64,000 nucleotides of DNA from Dryococelus australis (GCA_029891345.1 CM057005.1:63825260-63889259); one strand, 5' to 3'. Shown: positions 10,359 to 21,911, counted from the first letter of the stretch. Numbers and translations are program-made. The notes: generated by a model from the letters alone, not told the origin.

Positions 10359-11257
10359 ACAAAGGAAATCCGGTCCTGACATCAAGGACGTTAAAACAAC
10401 TCGTGATGTCCATGAATATGCGTGTCTCCAGTCGTACCAACCAACTTTCTATCAACCAGAGCTGATCGCCAAGTTCAAACTTCATCTTTTTATGGGAAGA
10501 CAGCGACGCGTTACCAAACACACTAATGGCAGCAGTATTGTCCACCTTCCCATCATGGACTTGAAAAGCCTTGCAACATATGATATCTCGAGTATCGATA
10601 TCACTAATTTCTTAAGGAGCAGGATCCTTTTCATGCTGGAGCTTTTTGAAGAAACACATTTCCAACAAGCCAATAACTGCCTAAGTAGTAATTCCTTGAA
10701 GACCAAAACGGTACAAAAATTACAACAAAATATAACTTTCTTCTACAGCAACAATTTTAGCAGTCTACGACCTCTCGTCTTGATTAACATCCTTTGAAAA
10801 CGACAAAATGTTACGGTATACCTTCATAGGGCAATAACCCGGCCGCGAACGCCTCCGCAACTTTGTGTGAATATTTTTCATGTTCTTAGTAGCGGGAACA
10901 TATGGATTCGGGTCATTTGTGCCGATGTACTTCGGTAATGTTAGTATATAAGCAGGTTCCGGGGTCAGTTTTTTTGCACTTAGCTCCGCGTCATTAGAGA
11001 AGACAGTTAAAAAATTCCCCTCCCCAGCCATTTTCCCTAAAAATTCCCCTTTTCCCTCATAACATTTCCCTTTTTCCTTGAAAAATATCCCATAAATTAT
11101 TAAAGAATTTAAAAAAATTATTTTTAAAAACTTACATTTCCGGAGGTTCCCCCAGTACCACGCCAAACAACCTACTGGCTCCCTCATCCCCATTCCCCTA
11201 ACCTATACTCATTCCGCCATCTTAATTTTTTTCGTTCGTCATTTGTTTATACTTTAC
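10359..11257. other. Unrecognised region including a 179-codon open frame
   Basis: An open frame runs 10258-10797 on the plus strand. Its first 30 codons fall in the hAT-like edge, and the rest (from about 10353) matches no domain I know. The minus strand is also partly open there, so coding status is unclear. From about 10990 to 11110 the DNA has repeated TTCCC-containing short motifs (ATTCCCCT, TTCCCTTTTTCC) and then A/T runs. Confidence 0.35.
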
Positions 11258-11593
11258 TGGAGACCGCCATATTTGGTAGATGGATTCGACACACAATTTT
11301 GATAAGCATAATTTTTGTTTCGAATGCCTCCATCTTGGTAGGCGACCCCATATTGATAGGCGACCACCATCTTGGTAGACGTCCTCCATCCACCATTTTG
11401 GAAACCAGTGACCATTACCTTGATTCCATGACCTTGAATGGCATTGAAAACAAAACTCGAGAACAAATACATAAACGTCAACAAGCATATAACATTACGG
11501 ACTACTGCCACCATATTAGATGCAGACTACATCGACCTTGAGCCCATGATCTTGAATGACCTTGAAAACAAAAACTGGTGCTGTTGACGTAAC
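11258..11593 (+). repeat. Short degenerate tandem repeats
   Basis: A unit like CCATCTTGGTAGGCGACC recurs at about 11265-11285, 11328-11346, 11349-11366 and 11368-11385 with changes. A second pair follows: ATGACCTTGAATGGCATTGA at about 11428 and a near copy ATGATCTTGAATGACCTTGA at about 11545, each trailed by AAACAAAA. I read this as minisatellite-like DNA; no gene is implied. Confidence 0.6.
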
Positions 11594-11762
11594 ACCCTGA
11601 GCGAAGTGGCTCAGTGGTAAACATTCGGGCTTGCATTCGGAAGGATCTTGGTTCAACTCCCAGTCCGGCTGTTCTAATTTCAGTTTTCCACGGTTTGCCG
11701 ACATCACTCCAGGTGAATGGTGGGATGATTCCTTGCTACAGGCCAGGGAGGATTCCTTCACC
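11594..11762 (+). mobile_element. tRNA-derived SINE, family S2
   Basis: The A-box TGGCTCAGTGGT (about 11607) and B-box GGTTCAACTCC (about 11650) match the eukaryotic internal promoter consensus well and are spaced as in tRNA genes. The body differs from S1: GTTTTCCACGGTTTGCCGAC and AATGGTGGGATGATTCCTT. It directly abuts the S1 copy on its right. Confidence 0.75.
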
Positions 11763-11764
11763 AC

Positions 11765-11998
11765 CTTTGGGGTCGCGGTGGTGCAGTGGCTAGACTACTC
11801 GCCTCCCACCAAGGCGAACTGGCTTCGATTAGCATGTGGGGATCGTGCAGGACGACGCCGCCGGTCGTCGGGTTTTCTCGGGGATCTCCCGTTTTCTCCA
11901 CCATTACATTGCGACGCTGTTTCATCGTAGCATCCCATCCTATGTCACCCTCTGGGATGACGAACACCTCCGAGCCCAACCTTGAAGATTTGTGACCC
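11765..11998 (+). mobile_element. SINE S1 copy with internal deletion
   Basis: It has the A-box TGGTGCAGTGG at about 11779 and the tRNA-like TAGACTACTCGCCTCCCACC. The sequence jumps from the start of the B-box (GGCTTCGATT) straight into AGCATGTGGGGATCGTGCAG, so roughly 25 bp present in the 17.2-kb copy is missing. The body motif GTTTTCTCGGGGATCTCCCG follows. It ends near CCGAGCCC. Open frames on both strands are spurious. Confidence 0.82.
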
Positions 11999-12154
11999 CG
12001 GGGTTGACACTGCGACGTAAGGCGCGCCCTTTTAAACTACATTAATAATAAAATAATAAAAGTCTCAATATCGGGCGGGATGGGACAGCAGTAAAGAAAT
12101 ACGGGAAAGAATGAGGAGTACTCCAAGAAACTGTCGTACTTCTGCCAGGGCCTG

Positions 12155-12200
12155 GGTTCAAACCACGGACGTCAGTAATGGCAGCTGACCACAGGTCCCT
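12155..12200 (+). repeat. tRNA B-box-like fragment
   Basis: GGGTTCAAACCACGGACG resembles a B-box/T-arm. No A-box is in place, so it is at most a headless SINE scrap. The flanking 12000-12229 has nothing else. Confidence 0.3.
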
Positions 12201-12229
12201 TCCGAAAAAAAAAAAAAAACTTGTTATTT

Positions 12230-12560
12230 GAACGGAAGTTCCTTTAGGAAATTCGCCTGCCGACTGCTACGTCCTCCACAATTACCTCGCGAAAATACGG
12301 GCAAGAATCATACTCTCAACGGCGCTGAACGTACTCCGAGAATATCGCCAAATGACGAGCGAATTCTCCCGGCACCCGAGAGCAGAAAGCCGGAAGGGGG
12401 TGCCAATGCTGGTGGCGAGCGGGTAGGTTGGCAGCAGCCCGAGGGTAGGGAGTGCACATTTGGCAGCGCTGGCAACTTGCTCGCCCCAGCGTAATGGCGG
12501 GGAAAAAAAAAACTCGACCTTCCGTGGCCGCCTGCCGCCCGCTGACGGGGGTTCATTAGC
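12230..12560. other. GC-rich island
   Basis: GC- and CpG-rich DNA between AT-rich blocks, with open frames on both strands that show no known domain. It ends with CGCCTGCCGCCCGCTGACGG followed by a TTCATTAGCCAAATGAA near-palindrome (12551-12567). It could be regulatory or an old repeat. Confidence 0.4.
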
Positions 12561-12567
12561 CAAATGA

Positions 12568-14729
12568 AAACCTGAGTCGTCGAGTTACAAAACCCGCTAA
12601 GTCCAAGGCACATTGTTTTTTTCAGGAAAGGGAGAAAACTGTTATTCCTCTCGTTAAAAAATGTTACTCTCTTTATGTTTTACTTTGTTTTACAGACATA
12701 TCCACATATTTTGAAGTGGTTGTGTAAAATCAAAGGGTGAAATATATTAAAAAATACCAATGAAATCTATGTTGAACCAAAGATTTTTTCGTGACCAAGC
12801 CCATAAAGTTTTGGAGCGGCAAAACTGATATCAGAATATTGGAGGAATTTTTTTACTAAAGCAGAAAAACTTCAACCAGTAATCCCTTTTTTTTCATAAT
12901 GTTATTATAATGTTGTAATATTAATTAAAATGGAAATTTCTGTAATGGAAGCTATCTAACAGAATGTACAGGCGTGACACCCCAACTCCTCTGAAAACTA
13001 CTTCATAGAAATTTTCATTGAAAACCTGTCTCTCACACGTATTACTTCCTTCTGTTCCTATAAAGACTCGATTCGGAGAAATCTAGCCGACTCAAACTCC
13101 ACAGACTCGAAAATAACTTCTTTTTTATTCTTGTAGAAATAACTTGGATAAACCTGCATAAAATTATATCAACTACCGTCTTATTTTTATTTTTGCCTCC
13201 ACATTCATCTGCAGCCACCCAGGCAGTGTGGATACTTTTTTTTATTAATAATGCACAAACTACAGTGAACGTATGATGCAATCTGACGTGAACATTTGTG
13301 ATATTAATTCTCAAGCCACTTGTTGTTAATTCTATGTTATTCATTTAAAATATTTGTGGATAGCCCCTAGTGTTTCACGAAGTTGTGCACATAAAATTGG
13401 CAGTGATAATAAATGTAGTGGACAGGAAAGTTTGTTATAAATTAATTTATTTTCCTGGCTGTCATAACTCCATATTTTTTGCTTTTCATTCTGCCGCTTT
13501 TAACGTGTTGTAAAAACAATACTCCGTCTTATTTGGACTCGTAGTTTCGTAGTTAATGCTTTGTTTTCTTGCAGATCTCTAGTCGAATTTTGATACATCC
13601 TGTATAATTCATTGATGTCAGCTAGTCATTTTCAGGGACAATGTAAACTCTTTCACGAGATTTCGTTTGTAGTTCGTATACTCGTGGGTTTGGTTGTCAC
13701 CTCCTCTGGTGTGGTGCGAGCAGTTTGCGGGAATTTCTCGCATAGAGTTTACACGTTGGCTCTTGCATATACTTACATATCGTTTCAGTAAACGTCTTTT
13801 ACATACGTGTGACGTGTACTCTCTTCATCTTTTCTCTGTTTTAGTCTAGGCATAAAACATCACGTTGCTTCTTTCCATTTGCTTTTACCACTCTGTGTGC
13901 ACTTACGCTGTGAAGTGTATGCTGTTACGTTATTTAGATATAGTTATTCTAATTCTTAAGGTTTGTATCAACATATAATATCTCGTGCCTGGACGAATGT
14001 CCTGCTAGTTCAGGACACTTGGTAGAGTATCTGCAAAAAAAAATACAATTGGAAAATTTATCCTGATAGTATTTGGTACAATGTTAAAATTGATGACCAA
14101 GTAATTGGGAAGATAATGGCCACGAACCTCGTGCGTTTCTACTCAGTTTTATTTCAATCTCAAGGGTTGGCTTTCGTCTTTTGTGCCTCCGATGTAGAGA
14201 CATGTCTTTATCTCCATGGAGCTTACTTCACGACTCATATTAAAACATTAATAATAAATTAAACCTAAGAAAACCAATGTAAAACTGCAACATGAAGTTG
14301 CTTGACCTTAAAGAGATTATTTAGGTTACGAACATTACCGCAAATATCACAGCAGTTCTTCCTCACTAACCGAACTCGAATTAACCATTGCCAACCTAAT
14401 ATAAACATCGACGCACACAGGCTGAATCACAAATACAAAGAAATACTGTAATACATGCATGCATTTCAGAGATCGCTAGGGTTTCTGGAGTTTGGGGTAA
14501 GGGCGAGTTTGAACGTAGAGGATGTGTATTGGACTAAACTAACTATTTCCTACTTTGTGGGGGGAATACAGATTGTACTCGTAAATGCTCACAGACTTAC
14601 GGGTTTCTAAGATTATTTCTCAAAGTTTAAATCACTTTTAGCGAGAAAAAATTTCATGATTTTTGTCACAGCAAAAGATAACTAATTATGACGTTTGCAT
14701 GATTACCATTCTACCTCGATTTTTGAAGT
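12568..14729. other. Long unassigned AT-rich region
   Basis: About 2.2 kb without a recognisable protein motif, element terminus or match elsewhere in the window. Only short chance frames occur (for example 13042-13344 minus). It may be ancient degraded repeat or intronic/intergenic DNA. Confidence 0.5.
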
Positions 14730-15157
14730 TGTGATGAGATAGCGTGCTACTTCCAACTTATCTGAAGCCCTGTCAAAGTTCTGCTTCCAGTATATTCATC
14801 CACCTCATGAAAATGAAGCTTAACCACGTACAGAACATTGCACCAAAGAGACAACGCACCGCATTCGTGCGCACTCAATGTAATAAGATTTTGCATAAGA
14901 ACTATTTCTTACTAGGCGTTACCAATATGTGTATTTTCTACCTGTTTTTATTCGTATTAATCATAAGTGAAATATAATGATTTATAGATAACATGTAAGT
15001 AAAAGTTCGATTGAACAAAAATCATGTACTTTTATATTAACACGAACATAAAACGCTTGTAATACATGGCATATGAATAATAACCAAACACGTCATATAT
15101 GGGGTGATTTTTCAAAGGTTTTGTTTAAAAAGTGTGAAGAAACCGCGAATAAACTAT
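14730..15157 (+). mobile_element. MITE-C copy (uninterrupted reference)
   Basis: The left end carries TACTTCCAACTTATCTGAAG and the right end AAAAAGTGTGAAGAAACCGC followed by GAATAAACTAT. These are imperfect inverted repeats of a terminus like ATTCGCGGTTACTTCCAACT. The interior landmark CAAAGAGACAACGCACCGCA is shared with copies at 36.9, 39.0, 56.6 and 60.3 kb. This copy has no insertion, so it serves as the empty-site reference for three nested events. Confidence 0.85.
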
Positions 15158-15238
15158 ATCCCCGGGAGATAATGAAAGCCGGAGTATTATACCGGCTGGA
15201 TTACCGTGGATCACACGTCACACGTGTATAGGCTGTTC

Positions 15239-16091
15239 ACGGTAAAGTGAGCACTTTTGAAAAACCCCCTTATTTGGAATAATAGTTTTAAAAAAAAGTA
15301 TTTTCTTTTAGCCTTAGACGTTAACGTCTGAGTCCGGTGGAATATGTACACAGTGTTTATAATTTACATGGCAATATTTATTTATTTATTTAAAACGGCG
15401 AATAAATGATAAAACAATGACCGAAAGGAAAATGGGGACTGTGTTGGGGACTCGGTTGTTTGTTTTGCGTGAATACGTCTACGTCGACGCGCTCGGACGC
15501 ATTGATGTTTTTTTTTTACGTACCCGACACCGCTTCACTCGATCATATGAGGTTTTATGGGTATCACTGGATTGCTTTTAAGATGCTCTTTCCAGCCATA
15601 TACGATTTGCGTATTTCGACTTAGCTTTTTGACGAGTATGGGCCGACATCGTATTAAGTTTTCTTAGTTTTTTATATTAAACTCATACAATTTCACCATA
15701 ACCACGCCACAAAAGTGTTTCTATACACACAATCGATTGATCTTGACGAGGACTGTCGATTGAAACCTAAACGAGCGCCTTCTCTTAGTCAAAAGTTATA
15801 CTACACGGAAGTTACGAGACGCGGCGAAACGAATTCGAAATTGCGGCGCCAATCCCCCCCCCCCCGGCTCCCCTAGCGATGCAGTCCTCACTCAATGTAA
15901 CATATAGAGTGGTGTAATTAAATTTTGAATGTAGGCAATAGATTCTGAGCTGCAATGCCAAACTTTATCCCTCGATTTTGTTAACATCGGATTTTCTGGA
16001 TTTACTCCCGCCATGGTTGCAAATTGAAAGACGTATTCACGTCAAAAGTAACTAGGGCCTCAAAAGTGCTCACTTCATCATGAACAGCCTA
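15239..16091 (+). mobile_element. MITE-B copy split by another element
   Basis: It begins TAGGCTGTTCACGGTAAAGT and ends CACTTCATCATGAACAGCCT. The left part has TTATTTGGAATAATAGT, GAGTCCGGTGGAATATG and TTTACATGGCAATATTTA; the right part resumes at AACTAGGGCCTCAAAAGTGC. Uninterrupted MITE-B is about 230 bp and this one spans 853 bp, so about 600 bp is inserted. Confidence 0.85.
15463..16046. mobile_element. Inverted-repeat element nested in MITE-B
   Basis: Left terminus TTTTGCGTGAATACGTCT (15463 onward) is matched inverted at the right: AGACGTATTCACGTCAAAA (about 16028-16046). About 584 bp, non-coding, with a 12-bp C run at 15854-15865. The target duplication is unclear. Some MITE-B sequence to the left of it may also have diverged. 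Confidence 0.65.
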
Positions 16092-16398
16092 CAAGTATTC
16101 AGCTTGCACGAGCGTGAGTGCACTGTCGCGTTTCTTGCCTGCTGCCCGTTGATGAGATGGACCTACCAGACCATCACTACACGTCCCGAGAGGATAATTA
16201 TTTCAGTTTTCAGCCTGACTACACCCTCGGGCCAATTATATTCCCTCTAGTTCATCTCCTTTAACTTCTGCGTGGGTGCGTAAAAATTTCTCTTTTAAAG
16301 AGATTAAAAACTCTTCGCTACTTATTCCTTACTCGTAGTCCTGACTTAGTCTAATGGTAACCCCGGAGACAATTATATTTTTGAGTTGACCTCCCTTA

Positions 16399-17067
16399 AG
16401 GTGGGTTTACGATTGACTTAACAGAATAAGTTCGCCGTGTGCTTAAGATATGATTCTATGTATTCAAGGGTATTAGTTTATGACTGTCGTGTGTGGGTCT
16501 TGACGGGTCGTGTGCGTTCTTGGCGTGACTTAAGAGATCGTTATATTTTATACCTTAAGTAAAAGTCAAGCCAAAGTAGCCAATCAGAGCACAGTGGCAG
16601 TTGTTGTTGGCGGAAAATTGTATTTACAGCTTGTATTTAGGTTATATAATATTGTGAAATCGTATGAAAGTAATTATTTTAACCGAGAGACAGTATCGTC
16701 ATAATTTAAAGAATAGTTCATGTCGTGTTTTCTTTAGTGGAAGAGGTTATGGAATTCGCTTTAGTTAACCTATTCAGGTTTGTTGATGTAAATGCCTAAT
16801 GTTGGCTTCGACTTCCCCCTTCTATAAGATTTCACGAGTTTCTTAAAACGATTACACAGGCAGTAACAACAGATAATTAAATATATGTAAACTGTCAATT
16901 TTTCCAGGTTATTTCGATTGCTTACATCTCCTACGATTTTGATTGGCTAGACTTAATAGTTGCTAATTCAATCATAAACGCAAATTTTGTTATTGTAATT
17001 TTCCATGTGCTTATCGAGTCATTAAGTATAATTTTTAATTCTTCAGTCATTAATCGTAAACCCACCT
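16399..17067. mobile_element. Inverted-repeat element flanked by TTA (PIF/Harbinger-like)
   Basis: The left end AGGTGGGTTTACGATTGA (16399) is mirrored at the right by TAATCGTAAACCCACCT (ending 17067). The flanking triplets are TTA at 16396-16398 and TTA at 17068-17070. A 3-bp TTA duplication is typical of PIF/Harbinger. The 669-bp interior is AT-rich and has no transposase. Confidence 0.75.
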
Positions 17068-17177
17068 TTACCAAGGACGCACAAGTGCCCTCGGACATCG
17101 ATGTCCTGGATTCGAAAGTTTCCGATTTGCTTATTGGTAAAAAGCGTGAACTATTGTAAGTTAGCCTACTAGATGAA

Positions 17178-17440
17178 GGGGCCCCGGTGCTGTAGTGGTC
17201 AGACTACTTGCCTCCCATCTAGGCAAATCGGGTTCGATTCCCGGCGGGGCTGCTACCGGAATTTCGCTTGTGGGAATCGTGCAGGACGATGCCGCTGGTC
17301 GGCGGGTTTTCTCGGGGATCTCCCGTTTCTCCCGCCCTTGCTTATCCACTGCCCCACACTCACCTCACTTTACCTCATCGGTTCTCTACACCTCGATGTT
17401 AAGAGCCGCCTAAATCTTTCTCCACTCCAACTAGCTGAAC
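17178..17440 (+). mobile_element. SINE S1 copy with best-preserved B-box
   Basis: The tRNA-like head has GTAGTGGTCAGACTACTTGC and a perfect B-box GGTTCGATTCC at 17231-17241 inside a T-arm that can pair (CGGGTTCGATTCCCGGC). The body has TTTTCTCGGGGATCTCCCGT. The tail gives TCGGTTCTCTACACCTCGAT and AAGAGCCGCCTAAATC. The open frames on both strands are SINE translations. Confidence 0.85.
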
Positions 17441-18004
17441 TACTCGGCTTTCTCAAGGTAGAATTATTGCAACTGCTACATTATAAATTGTTTGTAGTGG
17501 CAGGAGCCTTCGTTTGTAGGATTCCGTGTTCCCAATTAATTAAACTGAACTTAAAGTTAATGAAAAAAAATACACCAGTGTTTGCAAACAGCTTATGTAT
17601 GGTGAAAGCCTACCATCCTTGTGCATTGTCTTAACCCGTTGGTGCTTAACACCCATGTATACACACTGGTCGATAAACGACCTAATCCATGCGCCGTGGT
17701 GTGTGAATTATGCTTCTGGGGCACGGGTCGTTGGAGTCGGAGCCCCGAAGCCGTCCAAGGGTGCAGGGAGCCATAACCTGGAGTTGTCCGCCGTGTTGGA
17801 TTTCGTCACACCCGACGGTCAAAATTGTCAGTTTTTCCCAAAAAAAAAATCACTTCAGAAATGAATGATTTTACCCCAAAAATCTCCCCCTCCTCCTCCC
17901 CCACTCCTTAAATGGAAAAATGTATCACTCGAATCCTCAAATACGAGCAAAGCTGTTTCGAGGATCCGAGCCAGTTCCAGCGGACTAGACGGATCAGCAT
18001 CCAT
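17441..18004. other. Unassigned sequence
   Basis: No gene or repeat recognised. A GC-richer patch lies at about 17690-17820. An A-run precedes a pyrimidine-rich start at about 17880. Confidence 0.45.
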
Positions 18005-18302
18005 GGTCCCCTTTCCCAACAACCCTCCTAAAGCACCTCACACACCCCCAATCACCACCCTCCTCCCCCTCACTCCGTCCTCCTTCAACCACCAGTCCCC
18101 CCTCACCGCCCATCCGTACCCTTCAACCCCCAACAATCCCTCTTACAACTCCACCCATCCCCTTCTCAACTCACACCACCCCCTCCACACACATTCACAC
18201 ACTGCCCCACCCCTCTCACCCACCCTTTTCCAGCACCACGACCCCCCTCCTCTTCATCCCCACTCATCGACAACACCCTTCCTCCTTACCCCTCCTAAAA
18301 CA
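18005..18302 (+). repeat. C-rich, G-poor strand-asymmetric tract
   Basis: About 300 bp of almost only C, A and T on the plus strand, with very few G. It is built of CCC, CACCC and TCC words without a fixed period. The open frame through it (17865-18305) is a low-complexity Pro/His/Ser/Thr reading that follows from the composition; I do not call it a gene. An AT-rich tract rich in TTCTAAAAA-type words follows at once (18303-18475). Confidence 0.75.
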
Positions 18303-18952
18303 TAAGGAAATTTAAAAAATATATTAAAAGTTCTAAAAAAATTTCTAAAAATTCTCCGAAAAAATTAAAAGGGAGCATTTATAAAACATTAAATAGACTA
18401 CGAAAAAAATCTTAAAATAATATTAAAATGTTAAATTTAAAAAAAAAATTAAAATTGAAGACTTAAATGTATTGTTTTTCGCTACCACTTCAGGACCCAA
18501 TTCTCGTACAGACGGCGGAGCACACAGCCCCTCCCATTGGGGTGACAAGCAGATGACTGGACCCCTTCATCTATATATTTAATTGGCTATATAGTCGGTC
18601 ATTCTACCGACACCCGCACAAATTAATCGTTGGCTTTACATAACACATTACCCCCACCCCACAGCGATGTTAAGAGCAACCCGAATCTCTTCACACACTC
18701 ACACTTAATTTCAACGAACCGTTCACAGATTCAGGAGATGGAACATTATGATTAAGAATCAGGATTCGTCGTTCTTTAGAATCATAACAAGTCCTTTTTC
18801 CCTTCTTCTGATAACCTAATTCATCCTCAGTACTAAAGTACTCAAGCAGTTGTTCCACAGCCCTTCATCTGAAGGGTGCAGGAAAACGTTACAACCTTAG
18901 CCCAAAACTTAAGTGTGGACACACAGCACAAAAGCGCTGAGCCTCAACTGAC
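18303..18952. other. Unassigned, AT-rich then mixed
   Basis: A/T-rich low-complexity DNA to about 18475, then sequence with no recognised content up to the TTA-flanked element. Confidence 0.5.
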
Positions 18953-18955
18953 TTA

Positions 18956-19509
18956 TGCCCGGTTGCACCATCGTGGTTCGAAACTCGATCCGTGATCGGA
19001 TCTAAGATCGACAAAGAAAACTGTTACACCATTCAAGTTCAGAGCTGGACTGGTGATCGAGAAGCACTTCATTCTGAACCTGAACCGCCGAATTTGGAGG
19101 TTCGAAATCTCGATCCGAGATCAGCAGCTATAGCCGACAAATTTAGTTTGAAAATACGCCAACAGACTGTTTTCTTGGGAAATTAAAATAACATTATACG
19201 CACTTGAATATTATTCAGAAAAATTCGTACAAGAATAATTCCAGCCAAAACATCGCACATCTAGTTCAATGTATAGTGAAAAATATGCCTACTTCCATGA
19301 CGTCACATGTTACGAACCAATAGCAAAATTAGTCTCGTACTTAATTTCGATCCCTCACTTTGGAACCAAGACCGACGAATCGGGGATCCAGAATCACGAA
19401 ATTTCGTTAGTGCAACATTTTTACATTGGAACCAAGATCAAACTGGATCCTGGTTCGGGACTAGGATCATTCGATCTCAGATCGGGGAAGATATTGGTGC
19501 AACCGGGCG
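18956..19509. mobile_element. Inverted-repeat element with TGCCCGGTTGCACCA ends, TTA-flanked
   Basis: Left end TGCCCGGTTGCACCATCG, right end TTGGTGCAACCGGGCG. The flanks are TTA at 18953-18955 and TTA at 19510-19512. The interior has further sub-terminal GATC-rich matches (GATCCGTGATCGGATCTAAG on the left, GATCTCAGATCGGGGAAG on the right), so the inverted similarity is longer but patchy. At 554 bp and non-coding, it fits a non-autonomous PIF/Harbinger-like element. A different superfamily with a similar target is possible. Confidence 0.72.
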
Positions 19510-19512
19510 TTA

Positions 19513-19874
19513 GCTCGACATGTATTTGCCAGGTCGTAGGAAGGACATGCACCTATCAGCTGAAGTATTTTACAAGCAAAAGGAAAAGCCAAAGGTGGTT
19601 TACTTGCCCAGCGGGACATTGTTTTTGCGGTCTCGCGAACGCTTTTACATGTTTGAGCAAAAAAAAATGGGGGGACTGTAAGCTCACGTTAGCCTGAATT
19701 AAGCGGCTTTGTGGCATTCGGGACTGTTGCAACCTGAGAAGAGAACGTTGCTAACTTGTCCCCGTTCTGTGGTGAAGAGATACCATAATCCACGCACGGT
19801 AATTACAGTTTCCCCAACTCGCGCTGAGTCCATATTGAGAAAGGCGAGGTGACCACACGTGGCTCACAACTCTA
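19513..19874. other. Unassigned sequence
   Basis: No recognisable feature. Confidence 0.4.
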
Positions 19875-20094
19875 TAGGCTATTCGCGATAAAGTGAGCAC
19901 TTTTTGAAGCCCTCTCATTTGGAATAATAGTCAACAAATATAATTTATTATAGCCTTTGACATTAAATTTTGAGTCCGGTGAAAAAAAAAAATGTGTCAG
20001 TTACTTAAATGGCATAGCGGCGGAAGGATAAAATATGGCTCATAGGGAAAATTAACTACGGCCTCAAAGTGCTCACTTTACCGTGAACAGCGTA
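19875..20094 (+). mobile_element. MITE-B copy
   Basis: It starts TAGGCTATTCGCGATAAAGT and ends TTTACCGTGAACAGCGTATA. The 220-bp interior gives TTTGGAATAATAGTCAACAA, GAGTCCGGTG and AACTACGGCCTCAAAGTGC. This is the clean, uninterrupted reference for the split copy at 15239. Confidence 0.88.
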
Positions 20095-21744
20095 TACACT
20101 AAGTCATGTATGGTAATGAACGTCTCGTGTACAGTCATATTTCTCTTTTGCCTGATATTTACAAAAATAAATACGAGAATATATGTAAACTTGTCATGTA
20201 AATACTTGCGTACATAATTGTAATAAAAATATATGTTAATTGATACTGATGAACAATTATTGGGCAGTTTACTAGAATTTAATTTAAAGTTCTAAACTAT
20301 TATTATTTTTTAAAATTTCCAGTTAATGTGTTTATTAAAATATTTTAGTACGTGCTCAAAAATGTCAAAATTTTTTTGAATACTTAGATGTCATCTAAAT
20401 TTTAATAGTTAAAAAGATGCCTTTTCCCTACATGTGCGTCATTTCTGACTATGTAATTTTTTGCGTTAAGGTATAATCATCAAATTTTTCCCAGTTTCAC
20501 TGGACTATTTGCTTGTTTCATGCGGTTAGGCACCATGCTACCATATACTGAATTTCTGGAAGGTAATGACAGGAATATCACTTAGCGAACATAAATTTGT
20601 TTTAGGCAGTTTCTGTTGTCCTCACGAAAACTGCAATACTTTTGGTTAATTTATTTTAGATTTTGAACTGTGTTTAGCTAATAAAATATTTTGTTGGAAC
20701 ATCTACATAATATATATTATAAACGATATGTGAAGCAATCATATGCCTGCGTAGCAATAACAAGTTTAAGAATAAATTTTCTTCATTACATAAAATTAAT
20801 ATCATTAATAATATAAAACCTACATAATTTATTATATTATATAACATATCACTGTTAACATAATTTGACTAATAATATAATATTACATGATTAATATTAT
20901 AAAAACTATATAAATACATGTAATATAATATTATGTAATGTAATGGAATATAAATATTTAGTAGACCTATAATGTAGTCAAAATATAATCATAAAATTAA
21001 TATATTATATTCATAAGGCATTATATAAGTAATTATTAATATATTAAATAATTAATAAATAATGCAACTAATATATTACATAGTTAATATAATAAACAAT
21101 TTTTTTTTTTTAAATTTGGATACGGTATGGATATCAATTTTGTTTGTTTATTCTATAATAAGACACATAGGTTTTCCATATACTTGTAAATCACTCTGGA
21201 AGCGTACTGTAAGCGCCATTGGTTACGTAAAATATAATCCTCTTTATGTTGGATGGTGGACGCTGTACCCTGTACGGTACGCCGATGTACTCTCTGCTCA
21301 CACAATGATGGAAGACATTTCAAATACCTAAAATAAATTAAGTGCATCTTGTGTGCATCAGTTTACAGTACTGAAACTGCTATTTTGCTGCCAATTTGTT
21401 CCTGGCCACAGTAGGTGTGCCACTCCCTAAAGAATTATTGTGTAGAGCCACCTGTTTTTTCAGGAAAAGATTTACTCAAAAGCTAAACTCCAATGTACTA
21501 TGGCATATATGCAGTTTTCCTTTGATTATTGGACACGTGTCTTTCTCAGGACACAGTTCCTTACCTGACTGGGACAATCAGAATCAGGTAACTCCGACAC
21601 TGAGTATCCGTGATTCGCGGGCGGACACCTGAAAATTCGCGAGAGTTAAAATCATCCAATAACAAAAGTGCATCTTAGCTCTAGTGTTTCGGAGTTCAAG
21701 TAGCCCTGAAATATTTTCGCGAATAACAGGTGGACCTAGTATTT
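20095..21744. other. AT-rich region with an extreme AT core
   Basis: No coding motif is seen. From about 20690 to 21110 the DNA is almost purely A and T, made of TAATATTA, TTATATAA and TGTAATATAATATTATGTAA-like words with many short palindromes. The part from 21120 to 21744 is less biased and unassigned. Confidence 0.6.
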
Positions 21745-21911
21745 TAACACCTTTTATCCGACGTTAAGGGATGGAACTACTTTCCCTCCACCGTTACCAA
21801 CTTTACTGGGCGCATGTCACTCAGCGAACTCGTTAAAATATATGCCAGGTAGGAGCAGTGACATTTTTCTAAGGTTCGTTTCAAAAGTTCTCACTTTATC
21901 GTGAACAGCGT
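21745..21911 (+). mobile_element. MITE-A, 3' third only
   Basis: It matches the right end of plus-orientation copies: TTATCCGACGTTAAGGGATG, CCGTTACCAACTTTACTGGG and TCTCACTTTATCGTGAACAG. The left part is missing, with a sharp loss of similarity at about 21745. Confidence 0.8.

Noticed and set aside
10258-10797. 179-codon open frame as a possible gene
   Set aside because: The first part reads through a hAT-like edge, the opposite strand is also open, and no motif is recognisable. Kept only as an unassigned region.
17178-17250. Possible functional tRNA gene
   Set aside because: A and B boxes are good, but there is no complete cloverleaf, and the same sequence heads a repeated SINE body.
17161-17413. 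Open frames on both strands resembling predicted insect 'proteins'
   Set aside because: They are translations of the S1 SINE. Similar database entries, as I remember them, are annotation artefacts.
17865-18305. 146-codon Pro/His/Ser/Thr-rich open frame
   Set aside because: It follows directly from the C-rich, G-poor composition of the DNA. No domain, and no start context or splice evidence.
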